DNA from: Thysanoteuthis rhombus
Lineage: Eukaryota > Mollusca > Cephalopoda > Oegopsida > Thysanoteuthidae
Reading direction: 5' to 3'
Length of the DNA: 64,000 nucleotides
NCBI GenBank assembly: GCA_963457665.1
Contig: OY735206.1
Span: forward strand, 27,489,210-27,553,209
The position numbers were made by a program, and so were the translations under genes. Every line of letters begins with the position of its first letter. The stretch's first letter is position 1. Positions 1-11,224 of this stretch are shown one piece after another. The notes beneath the pieces were generated by a model. It saw only the letters and a program-made list of their open reading frames with translations. It was not told the DNA's origin and ran no database searches.

Positions 1-534
1 ATGTTATGTCTTTGACGTTATGAATAAACAATGATTAATGTCAGGCCCAATCTTATCATCGCAATAAGTAAATTATCTGCCTTTCCCTCGAATTACTTCA
101 GTACAAATCTCTTTATACAAAAGATGTTATGTTCCCATGAAAGAAACTCATTCATTGATGAACTGATACCAAAAATTCAATTGAAATCTCATCATTTTTT
201 AATTATTTTGTCTAAATACCAAATTTGCGAGTGTTTTAACTGAAAATTTTTTACGCAAATTATTACGTTAAACCGATATGCCCATTTTTATATTGCTTAT
301 ATATATAAATTTAATAGGGATCTTTCTTCCATTTTTTTTCTCCTTTTATGCTTCTTTCATAATCAATTGAACTCAGCAAATAGATATAATTTATAGCTCT
401 AGCTTTTGCCTAGTATACCGTCAATAAGAATTTTGGAATTATTGTAGAGGTTGACAATTCTAAAATACGAAGACATGATACAAAACAAATAGAAATTTTC
501 CAGTTTTTTTATCGATATTTTCTTTATTTTCCAG
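1..534. other. Intron sequence left of the first visible exon
   Basis: AT-rich sequence without a recognisable coding segment. It ends in a pyrimidine tract and AG at 533-534, the acceptor of the chitin synthase exon at 535. Short open frames here have no family resemblance. Confidence 0.5.
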
Positions 535-745
535 GTAATGTACATGTATTATTTCCTGGGGTATCGGATCTCTGCAGCAAATGTGTCGGACAAGGTAAAG
601 GAGACACGCTTCCTAAATACGTTCTTGCTTGCCCTAGATGGGGACGTAGATTTTGAACCTTCCGCCGTACTTCTTCTAATCGATCGAATGGTGAGGAACC
701 CAAAAGTGGGGGCTGCTTGTGGTAGAATTCATCCAATTGGAACAG
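535..745 (+). CDS. Chitin synthase, exon A (catalytic domain, donor-site half)
   Basis: This is the first visible exon of a membrane chitin synthase, which polymerises UDP-N-acetylglucosamine into chitin and extrudes it across the plasma membrane. It reads in phase 0 from an AG acceptor (533-534) to a GT donor at 746. It encodes the family motif ALDGDVDF, whose aspartates belong to the glycosyltransferase family-2 active site, then VGAACGRIHPIG, typical of animal chitin synthases. The N-terminal membrane block and first half of the catalytic domain must lie left of the window. The gene continues at 1554, 3322, 6890 and 12767; all junctions keep the frame and give 928 residues plus stop. Read-through past the donor meets a stop at 904-906. 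Family assignment is very secure from motifs; which paralogue it is cannot be told. Confidence 0.95.
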
Positions 746-844
746 GTGTGTCACTCTTTTGGATGTTTTTATTTGTTTTGGGGTTTTTTGTTTTGTTCTT
801 CGGGCTTTCTTCCATATTTACTATGAGCGCAAGATGTATCCGAT

Positions 845-1172
845 ACATTTCACAAAGTTCATCTCAACGTTACATGGAGAGATTGGAAATTTGCACTGTA
901 TATTAGAGAAAAAGCAGGAGTCAGAGATATCATAGAATGCATCAGGAATCTCAAATGATAATAAGCTGGTCATGTTGCAAAAAACCGCTAGATATCATGA
1001 CCCATAACGTGGGACTCCATAGATCAGATGCGAAACTGTGGCCAGCAAAAATGGTATGACGAACTAAACAAATTTAGAAAGTACTGGTGTCGCCACGCCC
1101 ATGATAGAAAGGTCAAGCAAATCTTGGGAAAGATCTATGTCCAACGACGGGCGCTAAAAGGCTGATGATGAT
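845..1172 (+). mobile_element. 3' end of an RTE-like non-LTR retrotransposon
   Basis: Broken reading frames give a C-terminal reverse-transcriptase tail (WYDELNKFRKYW, then a stretch like RKVKQILGKIYVQRR) and end in a TGATGATGATG-type tail. The same 3' end recurs at about 5341, 10400, 17370, 18400, 20040 and 51590. It is an inactive, 5'-truncated relic inside the chitin synthase intron. Confidence 0.75.
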
Positions 1173-1553
1173 GATTATTCACCTTCAAAATTGATAGAAC
1201 CAAAGATTTAAAATAGAATTTTTTTAGATATTGAAACAAGATGAACCATTGACAAGTAATCTACGAACTGAAAAGTAATGTGTCAAAATCAGAAATTTTT
1301 GTTCCCTTCAGTGAGATTTGATGAAAATTTGCAACTGATATGTATGAGCTATCACTCAATTGATGGAATTCATCTCCTAACGAGAGAATTACTTTTACAT
1401 GCAATTCATTAATTTACGAATATATCCTTGTAATTGACTTATCAATTTGCTTTTTCCTCCTTCCTCAGCAGCCATGACATATCAGCAGCAGTTTTGGTCT
1501 ATATACTTACCTTAACCCCACCGCAATAAAGATTATGGTCTGTTCTGTTCCAG

Positions 1554-1754
1554 GTCCAATGGTTTGGTACCAGAAATTCGAGTACGCCATTAGCCATTGG
1601 CTGCAAAAATCAACGGAACACATGATTGGCTGTGTACTCTGTAGCCCTGGATGTTTCAGTTTATTTCGAGGTTCAGCTTTGTGCGCTGAGAATGTCCTGA
1701 GGCGCTACACAACAATTGCCAGTGAGGCTAAGCATAAAGTACAATACGACCAAG
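1554..1754 (+). CDS. Chitin synthase, exon B
   Basis: The exon starts after the CCAG acceptor ending at 1553 and ends at the donor GT at 1755. A split glycine codon (G/GT) joins exon A to GPMVWYQKFEYAISHW, and a second split glycine (G/GC) joins exon C. It encodes the central catalytic segment with CVLCSPGCFSLFRGSAL, highly conserved in animal chitin synthases. No substitutions in the conserved core are apparent. The 380 bp between the retroelement tail at 1172 and this exon holds nothing recognisable. Confidence 0.95.
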
Positions 1755-3321
1755 GTCAGTTATTCTACTCTATTCTTTGATTTAGTGTACTACGAAGAAC
1801 TTCGATGTAATAATAATTTGTAGATGTTACGATGAAAATTAGAAACTTCTGCCGATACTGTATGGTAACTATAAAACTAAATGAAAATATGATGGGCAGG
1901 ATAATGGTCCAGCTAGCGGGATGGTGAGCCTGTTCTATTTTGTTTTGTTCCATTTTTGTTTTTTATGCATTACCCTTAACCAAAAGAAATGTAAGAGTGG
2001 AAAGCACGAGATTAGGGATGACAAACATGCAATCTGTGGGCAAAATGTGACCCGCCACCTTCTTACATGTGGCCTACGACACATCAGCTTTAAAATACAT
2101 TTTTTTCAATAATAGAAAAATTAATGATCTTTTAACCTAAAAAAAATTGTAAATTTCTATATAGATTAAATCACAGCATTGGCATTATCAGAACTTGGGG
2201 TCGTGAAGTTCGTAGGCGTACCGATTGCTATGGGAAAGTGAATTCTGATTGAAGAAATTCAATATTTTAGTCATATTAAGTATATCTTTTTTTTTCTGAA
2301 TTTGCTTTTTTCTGGATCAATGGGTGATTGTATAGATAAAAATATCGAGGTCCACCATTCAACAGCAGTATAACTAACTTCACTATAGGGGTGTATTTAT
2401 ATTGTCTGCTCCGGATACTATGTACTCCCAACATATTTGCCATAATAAATGAGTTGGACACCTCTGCACTAGATTTTTTCATTATTAAAGCATAGGAAAT
2501 ACAACTTTAAGTTGATTATTGTATTCTGCAGATACGCGTTTCTTTACTGGTCTTGTTTTCTTTAATGATCATATTTGAACACAACGAACTCAACAGGTAT
2601 AGTTGAGGACGCCGTGTGTATATTGTTGAAAAAGTAGTTCCTTGGTGGATTCAAATCAACAATCTCCCATTAAAAATAGAACACAATAACCAACTACACC
2701 GCGGAGACAGATTTTTTAAATATATATGTAATAATAATAAATCACTTATGCCTTACATTCGAAATCTTTCTCACTTCCTACTCAAAAACTCTCATATGTT
2801 TACAAATTAGAGAATCCATTTTTTTTTTCTTTTTAGAAAAATACTCGTAGAGTCAAATGAAGTGTATATGGAAAGTTTGATGAGATTTATTTCTACGGTT
2901 GAGGCAAGCATTGTGTTCTATCAAATTTAAAATAAAAATTCTTTAAAATTTGCATCTAGCGTTTTTTCAGAGCTATTCTCCTGTGATTAAAAAAAACATA
3001 TTGCAATAAAGGTCTCTACAAGATTACACTAATTCTATCAAAATTACTTGAGCTTTTGCAAAAGTTCTGAATTTAAAGTCGTCGATTTCGATAAAATGTC
3101 TACTTATTCATATGGAAAGCAGAGCGCTAAACGCTAAGTTTAGAACGATAAGTTTTTCAAATCTTGTGGTGCTATTTCTCACCAATATACTTATGTAGTT
3201 AAAGTAGTCTGAATTCTCCGTTCCACGCTTGTTTTGATTGAATTAAATTAAATTTTGATAACCAATTTTGGATTCCAGATTCTACTTTTGATTCCATTTT
3301 TCCCTTGCTGCTTTTATTTAG
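1755..3321. other. Intron with no recognised feature
   Basis: About 1.57 kb of AT-rich intron between exons B and C. I see no coding segment, repeat-family match or structured element. Its 3' end has the pyrimidine-rich tract and TTTAG acceptor used by exon C. Confidence 0.5.
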
Positions 3322-3716
3322 GCGAAGATCGTTGGCTGTGCACATTGTTGTTACAACAAGGCTTCCGGGTGGAATACTGTGCAGCTTCAGATGCCCTTAC
3401 ATATTGTCCAGAAACATTTATTGAATTTTTCAAGCAGCGGAGACGTTGGGCTCCATCGACTATGGCCAATATTTTGGATCTCCTGATGGATTGGAAAAAC
3501 GTACGACGGAAGAATGACAGTATTTCCTTTCTGTATATCTTCTACCAGTCGTGTCTAATGGCCTCTTCAATCCTCACCCCAGGCGCTATATTCATGTTGA
3601 TTGTCGGGGCAGTTCACATTGCCTATGGTATTCCTCTCCTGACCTCCTTTATCCTCAATTTGCTACCCATAGTTCTGATAATGGTTCTGTGTTATGCTGC
3701 CAGTGAAGACGTACAG
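3322..3716 (+). CDS. Chitin synthase, exon C (EDR and QRRRW motifs, first C-terminal membrane segments)
   Basis: This exon completes the catalytic site. GEDRWLCTLLLQQGFRVEYC carries the EDR triad, and EFFKQRRRWAPSTMANILDLL carries the QRRRW signature that binds the growing chain. Both are intact. The second half is hydrophobic (around LTPGAIFMLIVGAVHIAYGI and LILNLLPIV-like segments) and forms the first membrane passes after the catalytic domain. The exon ends on a complete codon (CAG, 3714-3716) before the donor GTTTGT. It joins exon D in phase 0, which matters because the decayed duplicate at 6470 would also follow this donor. Confidence 0.96.
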
Positions 3717-4408
3717 GTTTGTATGGAGTTTTGAATCTGTCCTGCATAAAGCAATTCTCGATTAGCTTGTTAATTGTCTGACTAGTGGTTGTGAGGGTGA
3801 CAAGTCGACCTCCTGCACCCGTAGTGAATTTTCGAGCCCAGCTAATCAATGTATCAACAGTTATTCAGCATTTTTCTAACTTCGGGTGCCTTGAAAATAT
3901 CCTTGTTCACATAATGCTGAGATTTTAAATAGTTGAGTAACTACAGACCTTCAGTATCTCTATTATCACTTGTCGTTTAAAACTGCCAATTAAGTTAGAG
4001 AGCTATACGTATTTTCCTGTGTCTTTCTATTCTTTCACTCGTCTTTCCATCTTTGTCCACATGATATCTTCAAAAGTTCTCTTAAAATTTCAATGAAAAG
4101 GAAGGGTGTCAAATAGGACCTTTTCTTCTCCGTTCACCCTTACGGTCATGATGTTGTTGTTCTGTTTATACTATTAGTAATAGAGGTTATAGTTCATTTT
4201 TCGAACCATTGCTGCTTATTGTACGTATCATTTTCTTCATAAAAGTCATATTATCAATGTTTATTTCATCTGATTTCCACTAAAAAGAATTATCGTAAAT
4301 TTGTGCATTATCTTGTTACTTTGAAATGAAAAACCATAAGCAGGCAGTGAAACATAGAAACAAATTTCCAGTTCAACTGAACTTAAAAAGCAATATCTTT
4401 ACCTTATA

Positions 4409-4797
4409 TAAATGAATCACCGTAGTGCGTGCATGAACTAAAACTAACCATCTAGATAAAATATCCAAAAGCATAAAAAAATAAAGATCTTTTATTCAAA
4501 ATTATATCTTAAAAATGGATCTTTTATCTGAAATCATCTTTAAAAAAAACACTGGCACAAGATTCAGGCATTATCGGTCCAAAGTGACCATAGTGAAAAT
4601 CACATTTTTTTAGAAAAAAGATGGTGCCCAGAGATATAAATTTTCAAGGTTGTAACCCACAAAATGTGAATAAGAGCGTCAAGAGACACACACACCCACA
4701 AACACACGGATGCTCAAAAAGAGAAGAATCTTCAGCCCATTTGGCTGATCGGTTGGTTGGTCGTGCATGCCATAAGTGAGACTACAGTGATTCGATA
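4409..4797. repeat. MITE family C, copy 1
   Basis: About 390 bp bounded by imperfect terminal inverted repeats, GAATCACCGTAG at the left and CTACAGTGATTC at the right. Internally it shares TTTTCAAGGTTGTAACCC and a TTGGTTGGTC segment with the copy at 47031-47303 and, inverted, with 27876-28222. No coding capacity is seen, so it is probably a non-autonomous DNA transposon. Confidence 0.65.
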
Positions 4798-5340
4798 ACC
4801 ACTTTGATGGCAATGTTTTTCTCAAGTAATGAAGAAAATATATAAATGCCTGATTAAATCAAATCTTTCACGATTCCTACTTCATTCACCCCCTGACTTT
4901 CATTCACCCTGAAAACAATTCATTTGCCTTTGAATGAATCATTTAGCAGTCTGTGGATGGGTCAAGTTTAGAAGTCCAAATTTTAAGGCAGAAATTAGGG
5001 GTCGACCTATACTTGGGAAATAATTTTGTAAGATTGAAATTCAAACAAAATAGAAAGGATTAGGAGTCAACCCATGGTTTCAAAAAGAGCATACCATTTA
5101 TGAATGGTTTTCTGATCATAAATGGAGGGTCTTCTTACTCACAAGTACATACTGTATCTACTGTCATATTGTCAAGTGCTCCTCAAACTATTTCAGCGTC
5201 ATTCACTCTTGAGTCTTTATTACAAATACCACTCACCCATGATTAGATTCCCTTTTTTATCATTTTCATCTTATTTTCCCTCGTGTACAGCTCGTATACA
5301 CAATTCTAATTCCATGTAAGTAGAAACAATAAATAAGCGT

Positions 5341-5985
5341 CAACAATTCATTCTTCATCTGCTGCAGTCTTTTAAAGTTCGTCGTTGAACATAGACCTTC
5401 ACCAAGATTCGCCAGACCTCTCACATTGGCGTCATAGAGCCAAGACTTTCTGATCTTGTCTAGTTTGTTACGCCATCTTATATTTTGTCAACCACGCTTT
5501 CGCGTGTGATCTCTAGGTATCTGCATTGTGAGTTGCTATGGGTTGTTTGCTATTCTTGCAATATGACCAGTTCATTACCCTTTGAGATTTCCAAAGGATT
5601 CAATAACTCGGACTCTTGTTCCTCTCCAATATACTGTGTTGTCCTGTGATCCTTTCCTGTTATGTTGAACATGATTTTCTCCTATGCACGTTGCACAATT
5701 TTCAGTACGAGGGTCATTGGTTAGGTTTCATATTTCAGCTCCATACGTGACAATCGAGTTGATGCATGGATTGTATACCCTTCTAGTGGGATTTTCTTGT
5801 TGTAAAAGGTCGAGCTTATTCAATCGAAAGCTTTCTATCCAATAGTAATTATTCCTTTGATTTCCTTTTTCTTTCGAGGGTTTCATGGAGATTAGTTGGC
5901 TTTGGTAGATATTATGATCTACTTTCTTCGGTTCTGCACTTTTGATTTTGAATGTTGTGTCTTCGTCATGCCTTCCAAATATTTC
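5341..5985 (-). mobile_element. RTE-like retrotransposon 3' fragment, minus strand
   Basis: Read on the minus strand, disrupted frames give the C-terminal reverse-transcriptase region: a CINSIVTYGAEI segment (family form is like a VTYGAETW box), NTVYWRGTRVRVIE, then the WRNKLDKIRKSW tail and a GATGATG-like end at 5341. Several stops and frameshifts make it a relic. It belongs to the same family as 845-1172. Confidence 0.7.
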
Positions 5986-6072
5986 AAGATGAACTAAATG
6001 AAGAAAGTTGGAACTTCGGTAAAACAAATGCCCTGTACAACGAACACGTTGAAGACAAAGACTACCGCTACA
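5986..6072 (+). mobile_element. Short plus-strand RTE-like fragment abutting the inverted copy
   Basis: Plus-strand translation gives DELNEESWNFG and YNEHVEDKD, which match the segment just after the FADD box in the reverse transcriptase at 16700-17290 (LNEESKKVG, YNKHNENKD). It abuts the minus-strand fragment head to head, implying an inversion or nested insertion. Confidence 0.6.
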
Positions 6073-6469
6073 ATATGTATTTTTTGAGTGTTTTGATTCA
6101 TAATTACTGCATCAGTTTTCATGTAATTTCGATCATTATACAAGCACATATAGGTTATCCTGAAGCTACAAATATCTGCTGTGAACAATCTGATATGAAA
6201 TATACTTGTTATAGCCTATGTAGGGCATTATCTGATAAAATGCGATACTTCTTTTTGGAGATTTTTTGTCAAGCTACTCGATGTGGAGAATTATTTGGAT
6301 AAAGGTATAAGATGATTTAGAGCAGTCTTTGTTAAAGAGGCAAAATTGCCTCCAAATGGGTGAAAGTTGAGCTGAGGCAACAATTTTTAAAAAACCAAAT
6401 AGGGGAAAAAAGGTTGCGAAGCCTCATCTTCAGGTTTTTTTCTCCTCTTTTCTCTCACTCTTGATTCCA

Positions 6470-6720
6470 CACCTGCAATTTGCGCCTGTAATGTCATTGT
6501 TTTATATTCGTTTTACTTGAACCCCACGAGAACAGGATCTGACTTGGAGTCAGTTCAACGTGGGAATCTTTGCACGTTATTGGGTGGGGCATTGTCGTTT
6601 CAAAAGTTCGTGATGCGCGTTTTAGTCGGCCTTATGAAGAAAAAAAAATCAGTACTTGCCTGTTCTGTTCAGCCAGAACAGTTTTATTCTGTTTCGTGAG
6701 CGGCACTCTCTGTTATATTT
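6470..6720 (+). pseudogene. Decayed tandem duplicate of the start of chitin synthase exon D
   Basis: Bases 6474-6506 align with 6890-6922, the start of exon D, at about 27 of 33 positions, giving LQFAPVMSLFY against LQFASVMSLLY. After an unmatched stretch of about 95 bp, 6609-6715 aligns with 6932-7035 (GTCGGCCTTATG against ATCGGCCTTGTA; AATCAGTACTT, CAGTTTTATTC and GAGCGGCAC-like blocks in the same order). A similar pyrimidine tract precedes both. The copy has in-frame stops (TGA just after the first block and again near 6696), indels and no clean AG acceptor, so it cannot replace exon D. It looks like a dead duplicated exon. Insect chitin synthase 1 has mutually exclusive exons in the C-terminal membrane region, so this may be the remnant of such a pair (inference). 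Confidence 0.75.
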
Positions 6721-6889
6721 GAGAAGACTAGTGTAGATTACCTTTGGGTGTGAGGTCATATCGGGAGCAAATAGTCCAAGATGGCTCTTCTTGAAATGTA
6801 GTTTGACTTTGATTGGATGCAAGCACTATACTTTGCTGGTCAAAGCAAAGATTGTAACAGCTTCTTTTTTTTTCTCTTTCTCTCTGCAG

Positions 6890-7514
6890 CTGCAATTCGC
6901 GTCTGTGATGTCTTTGCTATATGCTATCCTCATGATGAGTGTCCTGATCGGCCTTGTAGTAGAAATCAGTACTTACCTCTACTGTTCAACGACAACAATT
7001 TTATTCACGTTCGTGGCCGGCACCTTCATTATCGCTGCCATCCTTCACCCTAAAGAAATGACTTGCCTCTTGCATGGTATTCTCTACTTCATTCTTATAC
7101 CAGCCATGTCCATCCTGCTGATGTTTTACGCCCTTGGCAACCTGCAGAATGTCTCGTGGGGGACGCGAGATTCCAAAGTAGAAAAAGAGGCCAAGGAAAA
7201 AGAAGCCAAGATGATGGCCTCATCCAAGATGAAAAAACAGGGCAACCTGAGTCGATTGCAAAGTATGTTCACTACCTTTAGTGGCAAAAATGATTCAACG
7301 GAAGCGGAACACAGCGTCTCTTGTGGAAGGCTCTGTCGCTGTCTGTGTTTCCTGAAAGAAGATAAATCCCATACCGCAGACGTTCTCCTCGAAGTCCTTC
7401 ACGGAGAAGAGGAAAAAAATGAAGCTTCGTCGTCAAGCCAAGACGGTGACACAAAAGAAACCTCTAAAGAACCACAAAACGAAAACGAACCTGAAAACGT
7501 TTCTACGTCATATG
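6890..7514 (+). CDS. Chitin synthase, exon D (membrane segments, SWGTR motif, linker)
   Basis: The exon follows TCTCTGCAG and reads in phase 0. It encodes three hydrophobic stretches (VMSLLYAILMMSVLIGLVV; TILFTFVAGTFIIAAIL; GILYFILIPAMSILLMFYAL), then NVSWGTRD, the SWGTR motif diagnostic of chitin synthases and needed in fungal and insect enzymes for activity or chain export. A charged linker follows: Lys/Glu-rich, a Cys-rich patch (CGRLCRCLCF), then Glu/Ser/Asn-rich sequence. It ends in a split codon before GTGAGT at 7515. If the intron were retained, the frame would stop five codons later at 7529-7531, giving a shorter protein without the last two membrane spans. Confidence 0.95.
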
Positions 7515-7536
7515 GTGAGTTGGATATCTAATGTTC

Positions 7537-7711
7537 CAGAGGTGTAGCTGACGAGGTGGGTGTTTTGGGAGACTTCCCCCCCCTTCCCCCAAGCTTCATA
7601 AATAGTAGTTCACCTATTGCATTTCTACTGACAAATCTCACTAAATGAGGGTGTGACATTGAGCCCAGCCCCCAACTTGCACATCATTCCAAGCTTTCAG
7701 CTACGCCTCTG
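7537..7711. mobile_element. hAT-type MITE with intact target duplication
   Basis: 175 bp with 15-bp terminal inverted repeats (CAGAGGTGTAGCTGA at left, TCAGCTACGCCTCTG at right, one mismatch). It is flanked on both sides by ATGTTC (7531-7536 and 7712-7717). The CAGNGG terminus is typical of hAT elements, although hAT duplications are usually 8 bp and only 6 match here. The insertion starts 22 bp after the exon D splice point. No coding capacity. Confidence 0.8.
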
Positions 7712-7869
7712 ATGTTCGTTTGTTTCTTACCTCATTAGAATCCATCAACCAGCAAAGGCTTCTTCAGTTTTCAAGATGGTCTGGCTGACTATGTATGTAT
7801 GGCGCGAACAAGCCGCACCAATGGAGCTAGAGGATTGAACACTTAAATATTTTCTCCTTTTGATGTCTA

Positions 7870-7998
7870 CAAAAAAAAAAGTTCGTTTTTATCCACCCTC
7901 ACCTCGGTAGGTTTTTAGTGGGAGTTCAATTTGCTATCTAAGTTCATGCTAAATTGATTACCTAGTTTATGCCCTTTTTTTTTCTTTTTTGAAAATTT
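7870..7998 (-). repeat. Repeat family D fragment
   Basis: The blocks AGGTTTTTAGTG and CTAAATTGAT, with the spacing between them, match 57745-57860. That stretch lies inside a fuller minus-strand copy of repeat family D. Only an internal part is present here. Confidence 0.5.
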
Positions 7999-9440
7999 AG
8001 ACTTCCTTAAATCCTATGACTATCCAACATATATGGAAGATGAAATTGGTGAAACAATTAATGATCCAACCAAAATCTCAAATAATTTTGATTATCATTT
8101 TTCTAATTTAAGAGAAAATATTCTAAGTGAACAGGAATATTCAGATGATGGAAAGTTTCTAGAATATCTGAAAAAAAACTCCAAACTCTTTCTGAATTAG
8201 CCAAGCTGACGATGAAGAAATTTTGAATATTATATCAACAAGCAATCAACAGGCACATTCAGTATTCCGACTGACATACTGAATACTCTCAAAATCATAA
8301 ACATCTCTTTAAATACAAGCATTCATCAAAAAAACTTAGAAATAGCTGAGATAATCCCAATGTTCAAAAAAAAGGTTCCAGATTTAGGGCCTCTATTTAT
8401 AGACCAATTTCTCTATTAAATATAAATAAGATCTTTGGAAGAACTAGGTTTCAATGGTGCCTTTAAAGCTTTACATAAGTACAACTGTTGCTATGAGCTC
8501 CACTTTGGATTTCGTTCCAAACACTCGACTTGGCATGCAATAATAAAGCTCACAGAACAAATCAAAGGGGCGATGGATGCTCGTAATAATTCCAAATGAA
8601 GAAAATATACATGTGATATGCTTGTTGTCTCCCAAAAAGTATTTGACTCAGTCAATCATGACATACTTATGGAAAAACCTGATCGTTATGGAATTTAAGG
8701 ACTTACAAAGAACTGGTTTAGATCATATAAGAATAATAGACAGCAATACGTCTCAGTACAGGGGCTTAATTATCAAATTAGAATAATGAAACACTGAGTT
8801 CCACAAGGATCAGTACTAGGCCCCTTTCTACATCTAATGTATATCAACGGCCTTCATTTTGCAATAACAAAATCTACTGTATACCATTTTGCAAATGAAA
8901 TTACTTTACTTTTATAAAAAATACAAGCAAAATCTAATTCTGACCTAAAAATGTCTGTATAAATGATTATTGGCCGATAAGGTTTCCCTAAACACTTATA
9001 AAACAGTGGTAATCTTCAAAAAAATTCTGAGAAATTACCTGTAAATACTAAAATTAAAATAAATGGCCAAAGAATATACCCTACTTCCGACATTGAATAT
9101 ATCGGTGTGTATATAGATGAATTTCTTGATGGCTCTGCTCATTGTCTTGAACTAGCAATCAAACTTTGACAGTTTAATGGAATGCTCTATAAAACTAGAC
9201 CATTTCTTGATACTCACAAACTATGATCTTTTTACAATGCTGCATTTTCTTGCTCCTTGTTATATTGATGTCAGGTCTGGGACCTTACCACTCACACTAT
9301 ACTAAAGAAAATTTAAACCCTACTAAATACAACAATTAGGACTATAGCTTATGTCGATATCACAATAAAAACGCTGATAGTTTTTTGTAATTCCATTAAT
9401 GACATACATTTCTATAAATATTTTGATCCGTCAAAGTGAG
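7999..9440 (+). mobile_element. CR1/jockey-like non-LTR retrotransposon relic
   Basis: Concatenating broken frames gives the order expected of a jockey/CR1-type reverse transcriptase: FKKK then YRPISLLNINKIFG, a FRSKHST-like block, FDSVNHDILMEK, YGI-GLTKNWFRSY, VPQGSVLGPFLHLMYING, YHFANEITLLL, then IEYIGVYIDE. Stops and frameshifts interrupt nearly every block, and the FADD-type catalytic box reads FANE. It is dead and lies within the chitin synthase intron. No endonuclease part is seen, so it is probably 5' truncated. Confidence 0.75.
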
Positions 9441-9654
9441 CTAAACCTGATAAATATCGAATATGTTCGGCTTAACTAAGTTCAGCTTATAACGATATTT
9501 TTGATTTTTCAAATTTTATTCATGGATGAAATATTGCAACGTCATTATGAATTTGTCTAGTTTTTACCTTCATCCTAATTTTTAGTTGCTTTTTATCACA
9601 ATTTTGAATCGGACCCTAATCATTCATACGATTAAACAGAGTAGTCGGAAAATA

Positions 9655-9745
9655 AAGAGTAAGCCCGCGATGTGAATCGAACTAGCACCTTCTTTAAGGT
9701 GTAAAATCGGCTTCTGTTCAAGCATGAAGTCCCTGTGACTGAATG
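9655..9745 (-). repeat. tRNA-like SINE head
   Basis: On the minus strand, GCTAGTTCGATTC resembles a polymerase III B box, preceded by a tRNA-like stretch with a CACCTT/AAGGTG stem. No good cloverleaf forms, so it is best read as a decayed tRNA-derived SINE. About 400 bp on either side shows nothing else. Confidence 0.4.
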
Positions 9746-10399
9746 TTTACAGCGACCAGGCGTATACAGGATCCCTTCTGGCACCCAGTGAGGAGTGATT
9801 CACTACAGTAGTTATGGTGAGCATCACAAGCATTGACACTGATATGATTGTCAAACTATGGACTTTAGGAAATTACTGGAATATTCAGGGATCTTAACTG
9901 TAATGAAAGTCAACACTTCACCATGAACTAAAATGTTTTCCATCCAGACCTTCTTTGAACTGATTAATAGGGTTCATGAGAAAGGACGTGCGACGTACAG
10001 AAAAAAACGGTAAATATTGTCAAATGCTGTCAAAAATTCTATAACCAACGTCGCAGGTTATGAACAGCTGTTATTTTTCTTGTTCAACTACTTCTAGCCA
10101 CTAAACCAGAGGTTGGCAACTGTTTTATCTCTGCAAACTGGATCGCGTATTTCAGAGTGGCCGATGGGTCGAATAATTGCCATAAAAACCATGGAATATT
10201 GGATATATCCGTTTAAATACATCTAGTTTTTTTTATCTATAATTTACCTTGAAAATCGCCAAATACTGCAAAATCGTTTTTGCTTAACCAAGTAAGACTT
10301 TTAATATTCAGAGAAATCAATTAAGTCGCGATTCATTTCGATCAAGGCTTCTTTTGAATCTGTAATAAAAAAAATTTCTTTAAAGGCACAAAGAATTTT

Positions 10400-10585
10400 T
10401 AAAACATGCAGAGTGCATCATCCCAATATTTGCCCGCAGGCCTGTCAAAATCATTTCACAAACCAGATCTGATCCGTATTGGCTCCGTGACGCCTATGAT
10501 AGAGAGGTCTGGCAAATCCTTGGGAGGGTCAACGATGGACAATAAAAGAGAGATGATATCTGGGAAAAGGCATCAGAATTCCCCC
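10400..10585 (+). mobile_element. RTE-like retrotransposon 3' tail
   Basis: Contains the conserved terminal segment: WLRDAYDREVW-like coding (GGCTCCGTGACGCC), then CTTGGGAGGGTCAACGATGG and AGAGATGAT. It is very short and disrupted, the same family as 845-1172. Confidence 0.6.
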
Positions 10586-11224
10586 AGCTAAATACTAAAT
10601 ACGATGAAAAACTGAAGAAAAAAAAAAAGTTCGTTGAAGCGGTCTGTTGATGTTGACATCTTGAACGGCATGTGAAACGTGACGTCATATGCGGTGTCGG
10701 CCGAAAAGATTTGCGAACAACGTTAAATTGTTTGTCAGGCTAGTACTAGATATACTACAGACTGATCTTTATAGTTCTTCAAAGTGGACAGAAACATGAA
10801 AAATAAAATTTGATATAAAGAAGTGCAAAATACTATATATCAGTTGCCCAAATACAAAGTTTGAATATAAATCAAAATATCATTCCAAAAGAAACAATGA
10901 AACTCAGCCACCTATATATGCTAATTTTATCGTGTAAATTTAGCATAAACTCATATTATAAATTGAACCCTCCACTGAAAACTTTGGATTAAAAAAAAAA
11001 CTACTCTCTGAGGAGAGTGTGTGTGCAGAATTTTAAGTTTTTACTCTGAACGCTTAGGGCTGAGCGATGTCCAGATATATAAATAAATACACATATGCAC
11101 CTGATTGAATGAATAACTTTTCTTAAGTTAAATTGTTTAAACCGGTTTGTTGTGGGTAGTAATAAATAACGGCAACAACAGTTATATGTGTAACAGAAAT
11201 GATATACGTGGGACTTTTCTTAAC

